DNA of 64,000 bases from Dillenia suffruticosa (GCA_033439265.1 JAVTVX010000013.1:188501-252500), one strand, 5' to 3'. Positions 1 through 13,951 are shown, counted from the stretch's first letter. Notes: generated by a model from the letters alone, not told the origin. A program made the numbers and translations.

Positions 1-1629
1 CCACGTAATACTGCCAGAACCAACAATGACTTGGCTATCTGTGATGTGCAAACCCTCTCTCAAAAGCAAAACAATGTAAGGTGCTCTGAAGCAGTACTGT
101 TCTATATAGGGTTGTGGAGGGACACTGTTCTTTGCCGTTTCCCAATTCTTTTCACAGAATTCTTGACCCTTCTCGAGAACATCATCAAGTGTAGCTTCCG
201 AGGTCAAGTTGAAAAATTGGTACACAACAAAAAAACCAGACATCGCATGAAATTTACCATAAGGGTGAGGCAAATTGTCATTTAGCGCACATGGTTGCAT
301 CTCACAATCAATTCCAGGACCCGAATCTGACCATTCAGACAAATTGACAGCAATTTTTGCAAGTGAACCACATTCTTCCCATTTCGGAGCTCCAATAAGC
401 CGAACAGTGATCCTAGCCTTTTCTCCTTGTCGCAAATTTCTTCCTCCAACCACAGGACTTCCAGCTTCTTGGAACAGAGAAGCGCATTGAGAACAGGTGT
501 ACTGTTCGTTGTATCCAGTCTGTAAACAGGGGTGCTTCAACTCTATTTTTCCATTAGCTAGATCTGCAGTGTTAACTTTAGGAAGCTTTTTGAGAAGACG
601 AACCACAGACTTGTCAAAAGCATCATTCAAACCATAGCCACTAAGTGAGTAAGCAGCAAGATGATGATTGACGGATCCAATGCTCAGATTTAAGCTGGAT
701 TCATCATGAACATGCTCCTTATTCTCAAAAGTAACCTGCAATGATGACCCACCCATATCAAGTGCACCAAAAGTTTCTTGTCTGGGCAAAGCCCCCAACA
801 TGCCTGTGTGATAATTAAGAGCAATCCATCCATAGTAAGCCTCCTCCATCCCAGTAATAACTTTAACCCATTCCCTTTGGCACAAAAACTTTGAAGTCTT
901 GAGTATGGACCAAGCAGTGTTCAGAAGCCAATTAGAATCTGAACTTGGCAACCTGCGAACCCCAGCAGTGGCATAGAGGAAGAGAGAAGTTGACTTATGT
1001 GCATGCGATGGGATTTGCTTCTCCGCCCAGTGAAGAAGGGGTTTAATAGCTGCCTTCAGTCCAGATGCATTGTGAACCAACTTGTCAAAGCCAGGCTCAG
1101 TCTCCATCCGACGGTAAGCACGCCCAATCTGTGACCTGGGCTTTCTTTGGAGACCATCTGGAATTGATCTCAAGGTGAAAGGGAGGCTGTTAGTTTTCTT
1201 GTCGTTGAATGATGCTTGATACACATAAACCCGTGTCCCAGTACTTCCGCAATCAAGCACAACATAGAATTTTGATGCTCCAGTGTACCAATTGCAGTAA
1301 ATATACTTTGAAACAAAGTATGCACCAAAAGCAAACAACAATAAAAATGTGAAAAATATTATCCCTTGCAGCCACTTCTTCCTCTTGGATACAGATCCGG
1401 ACATTGCATTCTCTTTTGAAAAACTTGACCCTGCATTTTCTCTTTGTAAGAGAGGGGGAGGTTTTGCATGATTTGGCAACCTTTCAAACCTGACATCACC
1501 GTCACCTTTCTCCGGATCATGCTGGAGATATGCTGAAAAATCCTGGAGAGATGCAGAGAACCTCAAACTGCTTCTCTGTCCGGTGCTCACATAACCAAAA
1601 CCTTGTCCAGGTTCTGCTTTTCGTGACAT
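1..1629 (-). CDS. APY7: Apyrase 7-like nucleoside phosphatase (GDA1/CD39), 3' end outside window
   Basis: One open exon of 543 codons reads leftward from the ATG at 1629 (protein starts MSRKAEPGQGFGYVSTG) to the window edge with no stop. GDA1/CD39 apyrases hydrolyse nucleoside tri- and diphosphates. Visible parts: a basic, Ser-rich cytosolic N-terminus; a single transmembrane segment at about residues 86-108; apyrase region 1 (LDCGSTGTRVYVY, about 125-137); region 2 (LYATAGVRRLP); region 3 (GMEEAYYGWIALNY); and region 4 (GALDMGGSSLQVTF). The long N-terminal extension before the membrane segment and the divergent regions fit the plant APY7 group rather than APY1/2. Plant APY7 proteins are about 700-740 residues, so roughly 200 C-terminal residues, including a second predicted membrane segment known in the family, lie left of the window. 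No break is seen. Activity on a given nucleotide is inference. Confidence 0.93.
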   Translation of the reverse strand, partial: MSRKAEPGQGFGYVSTGQRSSLRFSASLQDFSAYLQHDPEKGDGDVRFERLPNHAKPPPLLQRENAGSSFSKENAMSGSVSKRKKWLQGIIFFTFLLLFAFGAYFVSKYIYCNWYTGASKFYVVLDCGSTGTRVYVYQASFNDKKTNSLPFTLRSIPDGLQRKPRSQIGRAYRRMETEPGFDKLVHNASGLKAAIKPLLHWAEKQIPSHAHKSTSLFLYATAGVRRLPSSDSNWLLNTAWSILKTSKFLCQREWVKVITGMEEAYYGWIALNYHTGMLGALPRQETFGALDMGGSSLQVTFENKEHVHDESSLNLSIGSVNHHLAAYSLSGYGLNDAFDKSVVRLLKKLPKVNTADLANGKIELKHPCLQTGYNEQYTCSQCASLFQEAGSPVVGGRNLRQGEKARITVRLIGAPKWEECGSLAKIAVNLSEWSDSGPGIDCEMQPCALNDNLPHPYGKFHAMSGFFVVYQFFNLTSEATLDDVLEKGQEFCEKNWETAKNSVPPQPYIEQYCFRAPYIVLLLREGLHITDSQVIVGSGSITW

Positions 1630-2330
1630 TGTCGGTCATACACATGGAGGGACTAGAAAAAATATATGGGAAATTCAGCTAAATGTGGTACAAAGAAATT
1701 GCGAAGACAATGTGGGCATAACCGCACAAGTTTCAATGATTTCGGTAATATACAAATCAACCCACTTGAACTAGATTTACAGCAGCGATTGGTAATTTAT
1801 AAGAGCCCTGCATCAATTAAAACAGCATACGTAGACTTTGCAATTTTGACCGATGAAACACCCTAAATGTCTAGAATTTTTCATCAACTCACACAATCTC
1901 TTTAATGTCAGAATTATAAAAATTGCCGCGCAAGAGAGCGTACGCTAACTTCAAATCCAATATCGTTATTCCACATTTGCTTAGATACACTTTTCACAAG
2001 TCCAAATTAAGTGATCCCACAAAGTCAGTGACGGATCTATATGCAATTAAATTTCAACAAACATTTCCCGTTGATTCTGATTGATACTTAAACCTGGAAA
2101 CTTCGGATGAATCAGAAATCTGCCGAATTAAGAGAAGAGAGAGACGGGGAGTACCTGATGATGGGGTAGAGCAGATCGTAGTAGGTTGGAAGTAAATGAG
2201 TTCGCGAGCGCCCGCTAGACAGAGAGAAACCAAAAAAAAATGGAGATGGCGATTCAGGAAGATCCGGTGATTGGGTGGGGACTTCAAGGCAGGGTAGCCG
2301 GTAGGGTTTTTGCACTCCTCGCTCTCGCTC
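1630..2330 (-). promoter_or_regulatory. APY7 5'UTR with a 502-bp leader intron
   Basis: Upstream of the APY7 ATG, a donor CATCAG|GTACTC at 2154 and an acceptor TTTTTTCTAG|TCCC at 1653 define a leader intron (1653-2154). The first, non-coding exon would lie above 2155, next to CT/GA-rich sequence at 2310-2355 that is typical of plant core promoters. The start of transcription is not determined. Leader introns are common in constitutive plant genes, but any effect on expression here is inference. Confidence 0.6.
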
Positions 2331-2459
2331 TCCCTCTCCCTCTCGATCGCTCTCCCCCGACTCAGCGAGGAAGAATTGGGAAATTAACTATCTGTGTTTC
2401 ACGTTTCTCGCGTTGCGCATGCGTCGGAGTTGGACCAAAATATTACTAAAACGCTGCAC

Positions 2460-3750
2460 TTTCGCCTCTCTATTAAACTGGGTCTTTTTATTTTTTTCTT
2501 TCTTTGTTTTTTTTTTTTTTCCCCTTCAAATGAAATTGTACCAAATTGAGGCTCTTAATTAAGTTAAATTAATTGATCCAATTAAGAAAATAGTATTGGG
2601 TTTTTACCCCTCCTGAAGTGGTTTTCTTCACCAAATGTAGTATGATTAAAATTCTAAAATACATATATTCTAAGAATTTAAATGAAAATTTAGCAATATA
2701 CACAAAATTTTATTTAATTTCATATTTTTGAAATAAAGTTTTCTTGTTGGATGAAGTATTTTCACTAGCAAACTTTTAAGGGAAAAACAAATTAAAGGGT
2801 CCTAAATAACATTCAACAAAAGTAATTCCAACCTAAACTAAAACAAAAAGAAAAGGGAGAAAAACCATTCTTGAATTTTTGTTTTTGCATATTGCGAAAT
2901 TCAATAATAAATAATATAGAATGTATATATATATTACCTTTTTTCTATTTTAAACTTTTGAAAAAGGGAAAACATTTAATAGTTTTACTAAAAGTTTTGT
3001 TCAAGAGTGAGAATTTTGTCTTAGTCAACCAATAAATAGGAAAAAAATTAATTGTTATTAAGAATAAATTTTATATGCATAATTTTTATAAAAATAAAAT
3101 TATCCCTTACTCTTAAACAATATATTCTTTTGCCCTAGAAGAATCCCCATTTTCCTTCTGGAAACCTAGTTTCTTTGAAGAGCCACCCCTCGTTATCCCT
3201 TCATCATGTTTCGAGGGTCATCAAAAGAAAATGTTTTGCAAGAATATTCGGAACATAACACCCTTCGTCCTTACTTACGGGTTGTAGCCATTATTTCTCG
3301 TAGAACAGAAAGAAAAATATATCTGAGATTTAATTACATATATAAATACCATTGAATATTAAAAGAATAACGTACTCCTGATAATAATTTAAGTTCAATA
3401 AAATGCTTTCACGCGACATTTTTTTTTTGGGGGTGGGGGGGCGGGTAATTAATAGTAATATTGCTCCACCACCACCCAGGTGTAAAATATGCATACAGCT
3501 AGCTCCTTCGGTCATCAAACAAGGATGGAAATCCTCTCAAACAAATCCTCCACCGGTAATTTCCTCATTACACGAGCATTAACATATGATCTAGGAGAAC
3601 AGAGAAGCCAACGCATTATAGATCAAAGAAGACATATATCATGAACTTGTGATATCATTATGACAAAAAGAAGAAACGTGAAACCAATTTCAAAAGTAGT
3701 TTGGGACCCAAAAACCCACCCAAGAAAAGGGGAAAAATAAACAAAAATCA
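2460..3750. other. AT-rich spacer between APY7 promoter and IMB3 3' end
   Basis: No gene is seen. The stretch holds A/T-rich DNA, a T-tract at 2506-2520 and a T/G-rich tract at about 3420-3445. Short open frames here have no recognisable domain. The end of the IMB3 3'UTR probably reaches into its right edge. Confidence 0.6.
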
Positions 3751-4102
3751 ATCAAAACTGCTACAAGATTGGCTCATCTGACAAAGCCACAACCTTGCTT
3801 AATAGATGGACACTCTGACCACTCTTCAAATGCAATTCCAAAAACTGAATCTCTCTCTCTCTCCCTCTCCTGTTTGAAGAACCCAACAACTACATCATGA
3901 TACCCCATACTCCACATGAAAACCATTTGGCTTTCACCTTTCACCAGACAATACGACCATTTGCTAGAATATTACATTCCACCAATATAAATTACAGAAA
4001 AGAATGAATGATAAAGCACAACATATAACAAAATAACCCAAAAGGCTTGGGGTAAGGGCAGCTGACAACCCTGGACAACCAGAAATGTCATATCCATATA
4101 TC

Positions 4103-7100
4103 TTAAGATGAGAGGATGGACTGGAGAGCAAGCTGTTGCTGAGGCTGCAAGGATGACCAAGTGGATGCCAACGTAGATGGTGGTAGTGTTTGCTGAAGCT
4201 GTCTCAACAGATTGATCATTCTACTGGCAGTTTGCTCTGTTGCCAGATCTTTACCAGCACAAAGAACCTAATTAATTGGCCCAACAAAAAATAAAAAATC
4301 AATGGAGCTTCCCCCGAAACAAGGCCCAGAGATACCAACCACACAGGTTTGTTAGGAAGATATTGCAATGCACTTAAAAGAACAGAGAAACTATACCTCA
4401 GCGAAAACTGCAACAATCTGCGGAAGATACTGATTGTTTGGTCCCAAAAGATCCCTATCTGACCTGTGGGAGATGAAAATCATTTTCAATATTGCATATG
4501 GTGGTGGAAATAATAACAATTAAATTATTGACCGACACACACACACAGAAGATCTAGATAAAGAATGACTGCCATAATTGCGATAATTGTTTCATGAGCT
4601 ATGCATGAGACATATTTCAATATCTACCTTTCCACCATAGAAGAGAGCTGCTCGTGCACAATCTTAGCTTCAATCAGATCACCTTTGATTGGCAAGCAGC
4701 CTAACCAGGCAGGGACAACCTAACCGAATATAAAACAGACAAGATAATCAAATCTTAACAGGGCAGAAATGACAAGAAAAAAGAAAATATACGTGCGCGT
4801 GTGTGTGTGTGTTGATTCACAAATCCTATTATATAAAACAGCAGAATGAGATGCATGTCAAATGCACATGGGAAAATGTAACATCTGTATATACTGCAAA
4901 TCGGCCAACCCTATCACGATCCAGCTAAGCACAAGGTTTCAAACTACTTATGATTTACATGGATATCCGCTATCCAACATCACTACTCAAATAATCAAAG
5001 TAAATCCTCACTCCTCATATAAGAATAAGTCACAATATATAAATCAGCCCAAACCCATTATAAGGTTTTTCCCCTTAACTTGGTTAAGTAAGCCATTATA
5101 AAGTTTAGACACTCCCTGTTGATCTTTGCAGATCCTCCAATAGGCACCAGAAGTAGCTTTGGACCATAGACAACCAAAAGAACCCCCCAGAAATAGTCCA
5201 AGAGCCATATAAAGAGACCCTTGTATAGTTATGCAAAACAATTATTTCAAGTTAACATTTATATGAAAACCCATAAATAACTTGGGGAAGACAAAAATGG
5301 AAAAACTATTGGCAGAAATCATTGTTTACATTTCCTTCCATAGAGAAGCCAATAAGTCACAAAAGACATTACAAAGGAGAATTTATAAATACCTGTGAGG
5401 CATCTATGCTATCACGGTGATATTGGCATATTTTTCCAAGAGCTGAAACAGCATTGTCATATGCCATCACATTATCTGAATGCAATGCATTTGGATGCCT
5501 TATCACCGCATTCAATCTTGAAAGAGCCTCTGCAAAATAATAAACAAAGATAAGTAGTGATTATTGGAGAAAATTTTGCAACAAGGCTGATGCCAAAGGT
5601 CTTACCTCCCACAAGAGGTTTAATAACAGTTCCTCCAAACTCCGCACAGACGCCAATACCATAAACAGCTGCCTGAGAGGCCAAGAGTGCTCATCAAATG
5701 TGAAATCAATGGTGACACTGCAATTGAAGAATGGAAGGCTGATTGAGTAGTAAGGCTTTATACCTGCCGGACATCAGGGTTCTCATCATTGCATGCTTCT
5801 AATAGAAAAGGAAGATATGTGTCGTAGTATCTGTTCATTGGAAATAAGCAGCAGAGATAAGAAATACACAAGGGGAGAAAAAAAAGGAAAGAAAGAAAGA
5901 AAGGATACAGTTACAAGTACACAGAAACTCATACTTAATAGCAGCTTCTCGGCATTGCTCTGCAACATCATCAAATATACAAATGGCAATTCTCCTTTCC
6001 TCAGCTGTTTTATCCTTGCCCTGTAAACCGACATTCTTATTAAATTCAGATTCTTCAACAATATTATTGGAACTAGTACTTGTTTTCTTGCTTACATTAT
6101 TATTTGACATTTTAAAATATGGATGGAAGCATCTTGTGGCACTGAAATTTTAGTGCATATTCAAGTGTGCGCCCAATTACTAAGGCAATGCAACTTAGGT
6201 GATATTTTTTACAAAATGCATTAGATCTCCCTCTTGTAACTCTGATGTGAATGTGTTCCCCCTTTTACAAAGTGGTGTAAGGCATTGACCCTAAACCACA
6301 CAGAGATGTAGGGATATGACAGAACATAGATCTGCGGAATGCATAAATTGCCTAAGGCCATAACTCATGCATTAGAGAATCATGCATACCATGACTAAAA
6401 TATCTCTGCAAGGTCCTCAACATAAAGCATTATCAAAAACATAATATGAGAAGATTATAAAGTTCAACTGAAACACTTACCCACATGGGTGTCAAATATG
6501 GTGCTATCTCATCAAAGAATGGCAAGAAAGAAACTTTGAACGTTTTGATCAAAGTACCCAAACAATCACCAACCTGGATTGAAAAAGAAGAATACAAGAT
6601 GCATCAGAAAACAATGAAATGATGGAAAAGCTTCTCTGATTAAATCAAACAAAGAGATTGTATATTAAAATCATACTTGGTCAAAAACTTCTTCTTCTTG
6701 CTCATTTTCTTCCTTTAGCAGCTCCCCTTCTTCTGCATCAAAGTCCTCAGCATTGGCCCTCTCTGCTCTTTCTCTTTTTCGAGCTGAACTGGCTGTAATC
6801 ACCTGCTTAATTTCATCCACAATGGACCTCACTTGGCTTTCATCTAAGAGTAGGCCGGACACCTAATAGTCCAAGATAAGGTAATGAAAGAATTAATAGG
6901 GTGATCCAATGCAATATAAACAATAAGAGCATCTTAGACTTATGAGACTTATATTGTTGATATAACTATGACAAATAAAATTCAGAACAAAGCTAGAATG
7001 TTTTCAATGATCTTCAGTCTTTAGCAAGGTTAGACAATGGGATGGATCCTGACCCTAAATTCAGAAGGCTCATGTTCAAATAGAACTTAACTTCCTTTTC

Positions 7101-10100
7101 CCTGGCTTCCTCTTAAAGGCACGGCACCCATAAGACAACCATAAAAGAGGAAAAGATTGCAACCAAAAGAAATCCTCCAGAAGAGTCTTGGAATAAGGTT
7201 CAGGAAAGTTGACATTATGCTTATAAAAGCAAACATATGTAAATGCCTTTAGAGAACATCACAAAGGCTTAACTGGCATGAATGGAAGCATATGGAAACG
7301 AACCAATCCCAATGAAATAATCAACATGGCAGAGAAGAATCCATGGGTCACATCATAAATTGGAAGAAATAATCACCAGCACAAATGGAGACGCTTCCCC
7401 AATAACTCACTTCACTTTAGAAATAATCAACAAAAATCAAAATTACTAGTTCATATGGAGGGCATGTATCAGAAACACCAATATTGTCTTATGAAAAAAG
7501 TGTCACCCTCTATGTGTTTAACAATGAAGGTAAAGAAAAGGGTACAGATACTCATTATATTCAGATGGCTTCAGCTTTCATACAGATGTATATACAGAAT
7601 CTCATAAATAAATATAACAAACCTGTATGCATTCATTCAATGATTCCAACATGCTTGCACAAATTTCAGTTTCTGGCTCCTGGAGACAATTGCATTTCAA
7701 GGGCATCAGTGACTAAAAATATCAAAAATCTATAAAACAGAACCAAAAATAGAGAAGAAAACATTGTTCTTTAGAATTTCAAAGGACTTCAGAACCAAGG
7801 AAAATGTGACCTTGTGTAAAGCCTCAACCAAAGCTGGAACAATGTAATCAGACAACTGCTTAACATATGATTCGTTGCGTCCATGAGATAGCCCCTTCTC
7901 TACAGCTAATTTTGCTGAACGCAACAGCTCAGGCATGGCTTTTAAAAAAAGGGGAAAGGATATTAGGACTAGTTACAATCTCCGAAGGCATGAAGCACGA
8001 ATAAACATCACAATTCCAGCTCAAGAACAATACCTGAAACAGCAGCTTTCCTAACCTCCTCATGGAAGTAAAACTTAAGAAGTGGAACTAATGTAGGAGC
8101 CACCTGTGTAATATACGAAAGGTTATTATATATGGACCACAAGCAATCAAGTTAAGTTCAATTACATTTTGCATATGGTAAATTAAACCTGGTCAATCCA
8201 TGGAAAGAACCCTTCCTTCAGCTCATCAGCATAGCAACATAACATATTGCAAGCAGTAGCTTTTTCCTCCAGTACACTTGTCTTGATCCCTATTCTTTTG
8301 TCACCAAGAGTAATAGTCTCGATGCTGCAATAAATAGAGCACTCTTGAAAGAACAAACCAGGAAATAAAATTGCTATAAAAAAGAGCGGGAATTTTTTTT
8401 TTTGAATTTCCTATTTTCTTCATCAATAGCAAGTAGCCAGCATGAAATGAGCATTGAGAAGAGACATATTTAATTGACATACAGCACTGCCATATGGATT
8501 GAATGGGCACTCAATAGTCATCCCTCTAGTTCGAGCACTGGAAAGCTTAAGCCAAGACAGTAATTGCATATTGGCAGAGCATGTCATTTCTCCATACAAA
8601 AGTAATAGAACAAAAGGAAAAATCTAATTTAAACTATAAAGCTCCTTGTGGCCAAAGTAAACATCCATAGCATAGCAAATTTAAATAATTTGAAACCAAT
8701 AATAAATTTTGAGTATTGTTTATACAAGCATGAAGAGTTGAAAACCAACCTTTCATCATCTGACACATCAATATCAGCATCTGAATCAGCAGACGTGATA
8801 GTGACATCAGGTTTAAGTTGAGCAGACTGAAGCAACGGAGGCATAACAACATTCATGTACGGAAGGAAGTCTTGACCAAGGCACTTGCAAAGTCTTGCCC
8901 ATGCCTGCAATTGGCCTTAGTTGGTCACATCTCCATTTACAACAATATGATTGAGAATTCATCTCTCAAATGGATTAGTACAAGACTGATATTAAAAGAA
9001 CGGTTCTGGAAAACAAAAAACATACTTGCAACATGTAGCTTGTTGTTGGATCATCGTTCTCCATTTGGGATCCTTGCAATGACATAAGAACTTCCATAAC
9101 CTTGCATCAGCAAAACCAAATTTAAGGCTCCGCACAACTTGGAACACAGTTATATGGTTAACAAGGGGCATAGAAAATGCTTGTGTAACAGACTCAAGGC
9201 AACAAGTCAAAGACTCCAGTACTGTCCCAGAGAAAAAAGCAGAGTGTAAAAGGGTAATATACACAAGGAATGAAGAACCAAATAAACGTATCTACACACA
9301 AGCACAAAAATAAAATTTGTATTTTACTTCAACCTTAAAACTCCAGACAAGCACAAGAAAAACTTGGACTAACAAAGAACAAAAATAACTCCCAACATAT
9401 GTATTAAAGAAATGGACGCATGGATATATATAAGTAAGAGCAATGATAGATAATTCACCTGCTTTGCGTCATCCCTAAACTTCTCCTTCCCAACAGCCAT
9501 TCCAACCAAACTGATACATTCCATGGATTTGGCACGTAGCATGCGATTAGACTTGTCAGTTGCATTGACCAAAATTGCTTTCAAGTAAGGCATTACGGCA
9601 TCATAGTACTTTTGGAAGTGCTCCTGTTCAAAGGCAATATCAGATGAAGAAACTTATGGAGGAGAATAAACAAAGAACTTAGGTATAAATCAGCATGTGA
9701 AATACCTGTGACGAATCAGCAACTGATGCTAAAGCTGTCAATGCCCCCTCCTGCACCATCTGCTTTCCAGTCTGCGACACGGGCAAAAAGAAATAAATAG
9801 GAAGTCTTAGCAAGCCCAATCTTCATGCAGTCAAGGTAATACGAGATGCAAATAGTTATTAGCACTATCCATTTGTTAATTGTCGCATGGAAGCACAAAC
9901 ATTCATAAAAGCAGTGCATTATGGTGTCATGGATGCAAACTTAACTGCTCAGAGGAGCGCATACCTCAAGAAGTACAAGTAATTTGCTCACTATACCATC
10001 CAAATAAGGTGTCAAGATCTCTGGTGTGCAATTCTCACTGAAATTTAGGACCGCTGAAGCTGCATGTGCCTGAAATGCAGGAAAAATAGGATATTAATAC

Positions 10101-13100
10101 AATCAAATGATAATGCATCTTCCAAAAATTAATTAGTTGGCAAATTTCCATTAGATTGTTAGAAAATTCCCTGCCTCATAGCAATGTAATAAACTGCTAA
10201 ACAAAGAAGGTGAATCAATAAACCGGAAAATTATACTAAGAAAGGCAAAGAATCAGTCAAGGGCTCATGACAGGAAAGCCAACGTACACCAAATTGCCAT
10301 ACTCTTGGCATGTCCAATATGTTGAATATGAACTCTCCTTACACCTTAGGTGCGGAAATGTGTGGAATGAGTAGCAGACATATCCAGAAAAATAATAGTG
10401 TTAATTTTTAAGCTCCTAAAGGCAACGGCACACCATGACATAGCTGGGACAATTTCTTTCACAAATCATATTCTCGGGTTCTCCGAAATAATATGAAATA
10501 AAATAAGCTTCTTTCACCCTCTATGTGTGTGTGTTTGTGTCAATCTTCTGTCATACAAGTCTTACATTATTTGTAGACATGAAGTGGTTGAACTTTTCTT
10601 GATGGAGCTAGTTACTAAAGGCTGAAGGAAAATTATAAGCATCAAACATTCTGTTTTATTCACTTTGTTTTCTCATCTAAATTCTTCCAGACACCTCTCT
10701 TTTTCTTTCATTTCACATGGATGTTTCATTTTTTTCAAGCTTCATCACTTGGCTGGAGTTATTACAAATAAAATGGTACTAGTTTTCTAATAGGAGCAGT
10801 GTCAAAAAATTGATGTAACCAATATTAAGTAAACCAGTGCTGGCCGATTTTCATGTGCATATGCAACTCAAGACTTCATTTAATATAAGGCAAAAATTCA
10901 ATTTTCCTGTGTTTAGATTTTAAGTCACTTAACCTCTATATAGTTTAAAACGTGTCAAAGCATCCCCAAAGCTTTGTCATTTAGCAAAACAAATCCCTCA
11001 ATTAGTTTCTGATATTAAAAAAATTCACCCTAAAAAATTCACCCTACTTCCTTTCCGATTGATTCCAAAACAGTTCTTCCATGTGGTTTCAGAAATAGGC
11101 AAAATGCACTTTTGTGGTTTTATCTATTAGTGTAAAAGTGCTCCTGCACCCCAAAATTTGGGATTAAAGCTTAGGTGGTTGTTGCTGTTGTAAAAGTGCT
11201 CCTGCAACAAGTATTTGTAAGAAAACACAAACCGGAGAGCATGCTTCCACTGATAGTGGTATCCACAATAGGATACATGTCACATTTTAAACCACATGAG
11301 GTTAAGCAATTTCTGACCAGTGCAAAGAAAGGTTAGGCAATTTTTCTCTTAATAAAGGGAAGATAATTTAAGATAACCTAGATCTAAAAGCCACTATAAA
11401 GAATTAATTATTTAACCAAACATATCAAAGAATTTGTTAGTGCAAAAAAAAAAAAACCTAGAAAGATTTTAGAGGTCTAAATCTTTGACAGAAAGAAGTG
11501 TAAATTGGGGAAAGAATGAATTCCACAAGCTTGATTACATGGTTCCATGCAATAAGAACTCAAGGCGTAACAATAAATCAACTTGGGATAAACAAATCCA
11601 AATCATCTATACTTACATGTACATTATTTGAAATTAAAATCAACACTAAAGAACTTCTATCATTAGGGTCAGGAGAAAATTTTACTAAGATGATTATGTG
11701 GCATCAATAATGCAAGAAGCACTGAAAGTACAAACATGCCAAGGGAATGCAGGCAATGCAAATCAAGCTTTTTAACCCTCATATAGAGTAAGCACACCAA
11801 ATTGCTCACTTAAATCCAATGCCCAGGCATAATGTTTTGCACTTTCTAGTTGTGTGCCACGGTATCGGTATTTAAGAGAATATGAGAAAAGAAGAATATA
11901 TACCACAAATTTTAAATTAACAAAGGATGGACTGTATGAAATGAAAACCCTTTAAAGAACCAACCTGCACCCGAGGGTTTTGGAAGTCTTCCATAGCAGC
12001 AGCTAGTGCAGGCAGCACACGGTGATGGTATTGGACTTGTAAATCAGGGCCCAAATCTGTAGATAATTGCCCAATTGCATTAATAGCTGCCCACCTCACT
12101 CGGGGGTGTGGGTCTTGGAATGAATTCAATACCATTGAAACAACTGGTTCTAGATTCTTAAGCATCACCTGCATTGACGGCAACGAGAAGTAGCAGTTAC
12201 ATGCTTGAATGAAAAACAAGTAATAGACATTTAAATCAGGGACAAGATTGACAAAACTGGGAATTTTACCTTACAAGTTATAAATCAAAACAAATTGAGA
12301 TTTCATGGGAGATTCAAACCAAAATCATTACCAGATTGTAATGAGCACACACAAACATGCTAGAAAAATGTGAATCAAAGTCTTTCGCAGAAGGCAGAAT
12401 CAGAATTTCTACAACTATGATTAGAGCATGCCAAGAAAGAACAACTGTATTATCAAATACAGAGCGAAGTTATTATAAACAGTTAGATGCAGTCTACATA
12501 ATTCATGCAGATAGATAAAAATTATACACTTTAACGGATAAAGACCAATAAGAAGACCAAGTTACCTTTGAACACCCCTCTGCAATTTGAGCCAAAGCAA
12601 TCAAAGCTGCGTGGTGCTTTTCCCATTCGGAAGCAGCAAGGTAAGCCTGAAAGACCTCGGATGCAACAGGCACAATTGTATTGCCACCTACTGCAATGGA
12701 CAATCTATCCAAACACTCTTGCCCAACACTGTAATTACTACCCTCTCCAGCATCCTCATCCTCAGTCTCAGCAGCATGCCAAACAGGTTCATCCTCAATA
12801 TCCAACAACATCTTCATCAGAATGGCAAACAATCTACTAATAAACTGAGGCAGCTTCCTCATCATTCCCGGCGCTCTGTCCCTAGCTTCCGCCAAAGTAA
12901 TCACAAACTCAATCGCCAAGTGCCTTGTCCCTTCCTCCAAGGACTCCGCCTCCGCAATTTGCAGCATGGCACTCACCACATCCACCAGCTGCCTCCTCAG
13001 AAACCTTGGCTCAGTCCCGGCCAATTCAATCATCAATTCGAGTGCCTCTTGCGCTGTGGCCTCTTGACCGCAATTCAATGCCTCGGTCAATGTCTGCATC

Positions 13101-13795
13101 ATTGGAGGCAAAAGATCCTGAAACTTATCCCACTCTGAGGCACTCGACAAGCACTGAATAAAGTTTATTGCCGCCCCAAGAGCAGCAATTCTGACATCTG
13201 AATTCGACGAAGAACTCAAACACTGTAAGAACACGGAGTGCAAAGTATTCAAGTGAGGAATGAGTGTTTCGCCGATGTATTGCGATAACCTAGCGAAAAT
13301 CAAGAGCGCCGACTCCTGCAGCTTCACATCATTCGAAGTCACGCACTGGAACATGAACGGTAACAACTCCGGCCAACCTCCGTCGGGCAAAATCCCGGAA
13401 GCAAGTTCAGAAATCGTGTCGCATAGCTTCTTGGAGATGGACTTGACCTCTTCTTGCTGGACGCAGCCGAGGAGGATGGATTTGAGGGTGGATTGAGTGG
13501 AGGGGGCGAATCGAGGCCAGACGTAGGAGTCATCGCGGGTGAGTTGCTTGCGGAGGAGGATAGCGGACATGGCGCGAGCTTCGGGGTGAGGAGAGGCCTG
13601 AAGAAGGCAAGCCAGCTTGAGAGAGAGAGCGTCGGGATGATTCTCTTTGCAGAGATTGAAGAGAGTCTCGGCTTGGGATCGCTGTTCGTTGGAAGTAGAC
13701 ATCAGGTGCGAAATTAGGGTTTCGAATTGAGCCGGATCCGGCCCCAAAATCGCTCCGATTTGGGCTTGTTGAAGTTGAGTCATCTCCGACGCCAT
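4103..13795 (-). CDS. IMB3: Importin-5 / importin beta-3 (IMB3, RanBP5-type karyopherin), complete, 20 exons
   Basis: A nuclear import receptor of the karyopherin-beta family. It carries cargo such as ribosomal proteins through the pore and releases it on RanGTP binding. Exons (minus): 12566-13795, 11965-12168, 9965-10069, 9706-9771, 9459-9623, 9026-9100, 8750-8904, 8189-8324, 8034-8103, 7811-7938, 7623-7679, 6677-6862, 6481-6573, 5935-6020, 5764-5830, 5606-5672, 5393-5529, 4628-4719, 4397-4463, 4103-4267. All introns are GT..AG and the frame is continuous: 3351 nt, 1116 residues, the length I recall for Arabidopsis IMB3. HEAT repeats run throughout. Family marks include [20 protein letters not shown] (exon 2), the acidic [17 protein letters not shown] (exon 7) and a basic-then-acidic patch ([19 protein letters not shown], exon 12). 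The stop is TAA at 4103-4105. The gene appears intact; boundaries need cDNA support. Confidence 0.96.
11131..11206 (+). mobile_element. 40-bp LINE (RTE-type) 3'-end remnant flanked by 18-bp duplications
   Basis: Inside IMB3 intron 2, the 18-mer TGTAAAAGTGCTCCTGCA occurs perfectly at 11131-11148 and again at 11189-11206. The 40 bp between them (11149-11188) reads CCCCAAAATTTGGGATTAA, then a GGTTGTTG-type tail. That matches the 3' terminus of the degenerate LINE at 61455-63140 on the other strand. This is what an extremely 5'-truncated LINE insertion with a target-site duplication looks like. Confidence 0.75.
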
Positions 13796-13891
13796 TGAAA
13801 GAAATTGAAGATACGATACTGCAAGATACGATTGATCGGTTGATAATTCGCAAACTCAAAAACAAACAAACAAACAAACCACCAATGTCCA

Positions 13892-13911
13892 AAACCCTAA
13901 TCCTCCCTCTC

Positions 13912-13951
<40 letters not shown>

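Noticed and set aside
12587..13138. 183-residue plus-strand open frame
   Set aside because: It lies entirely antisense to IMB3 exon 1, which carries a clear karyopherin sequence; composition shadow.
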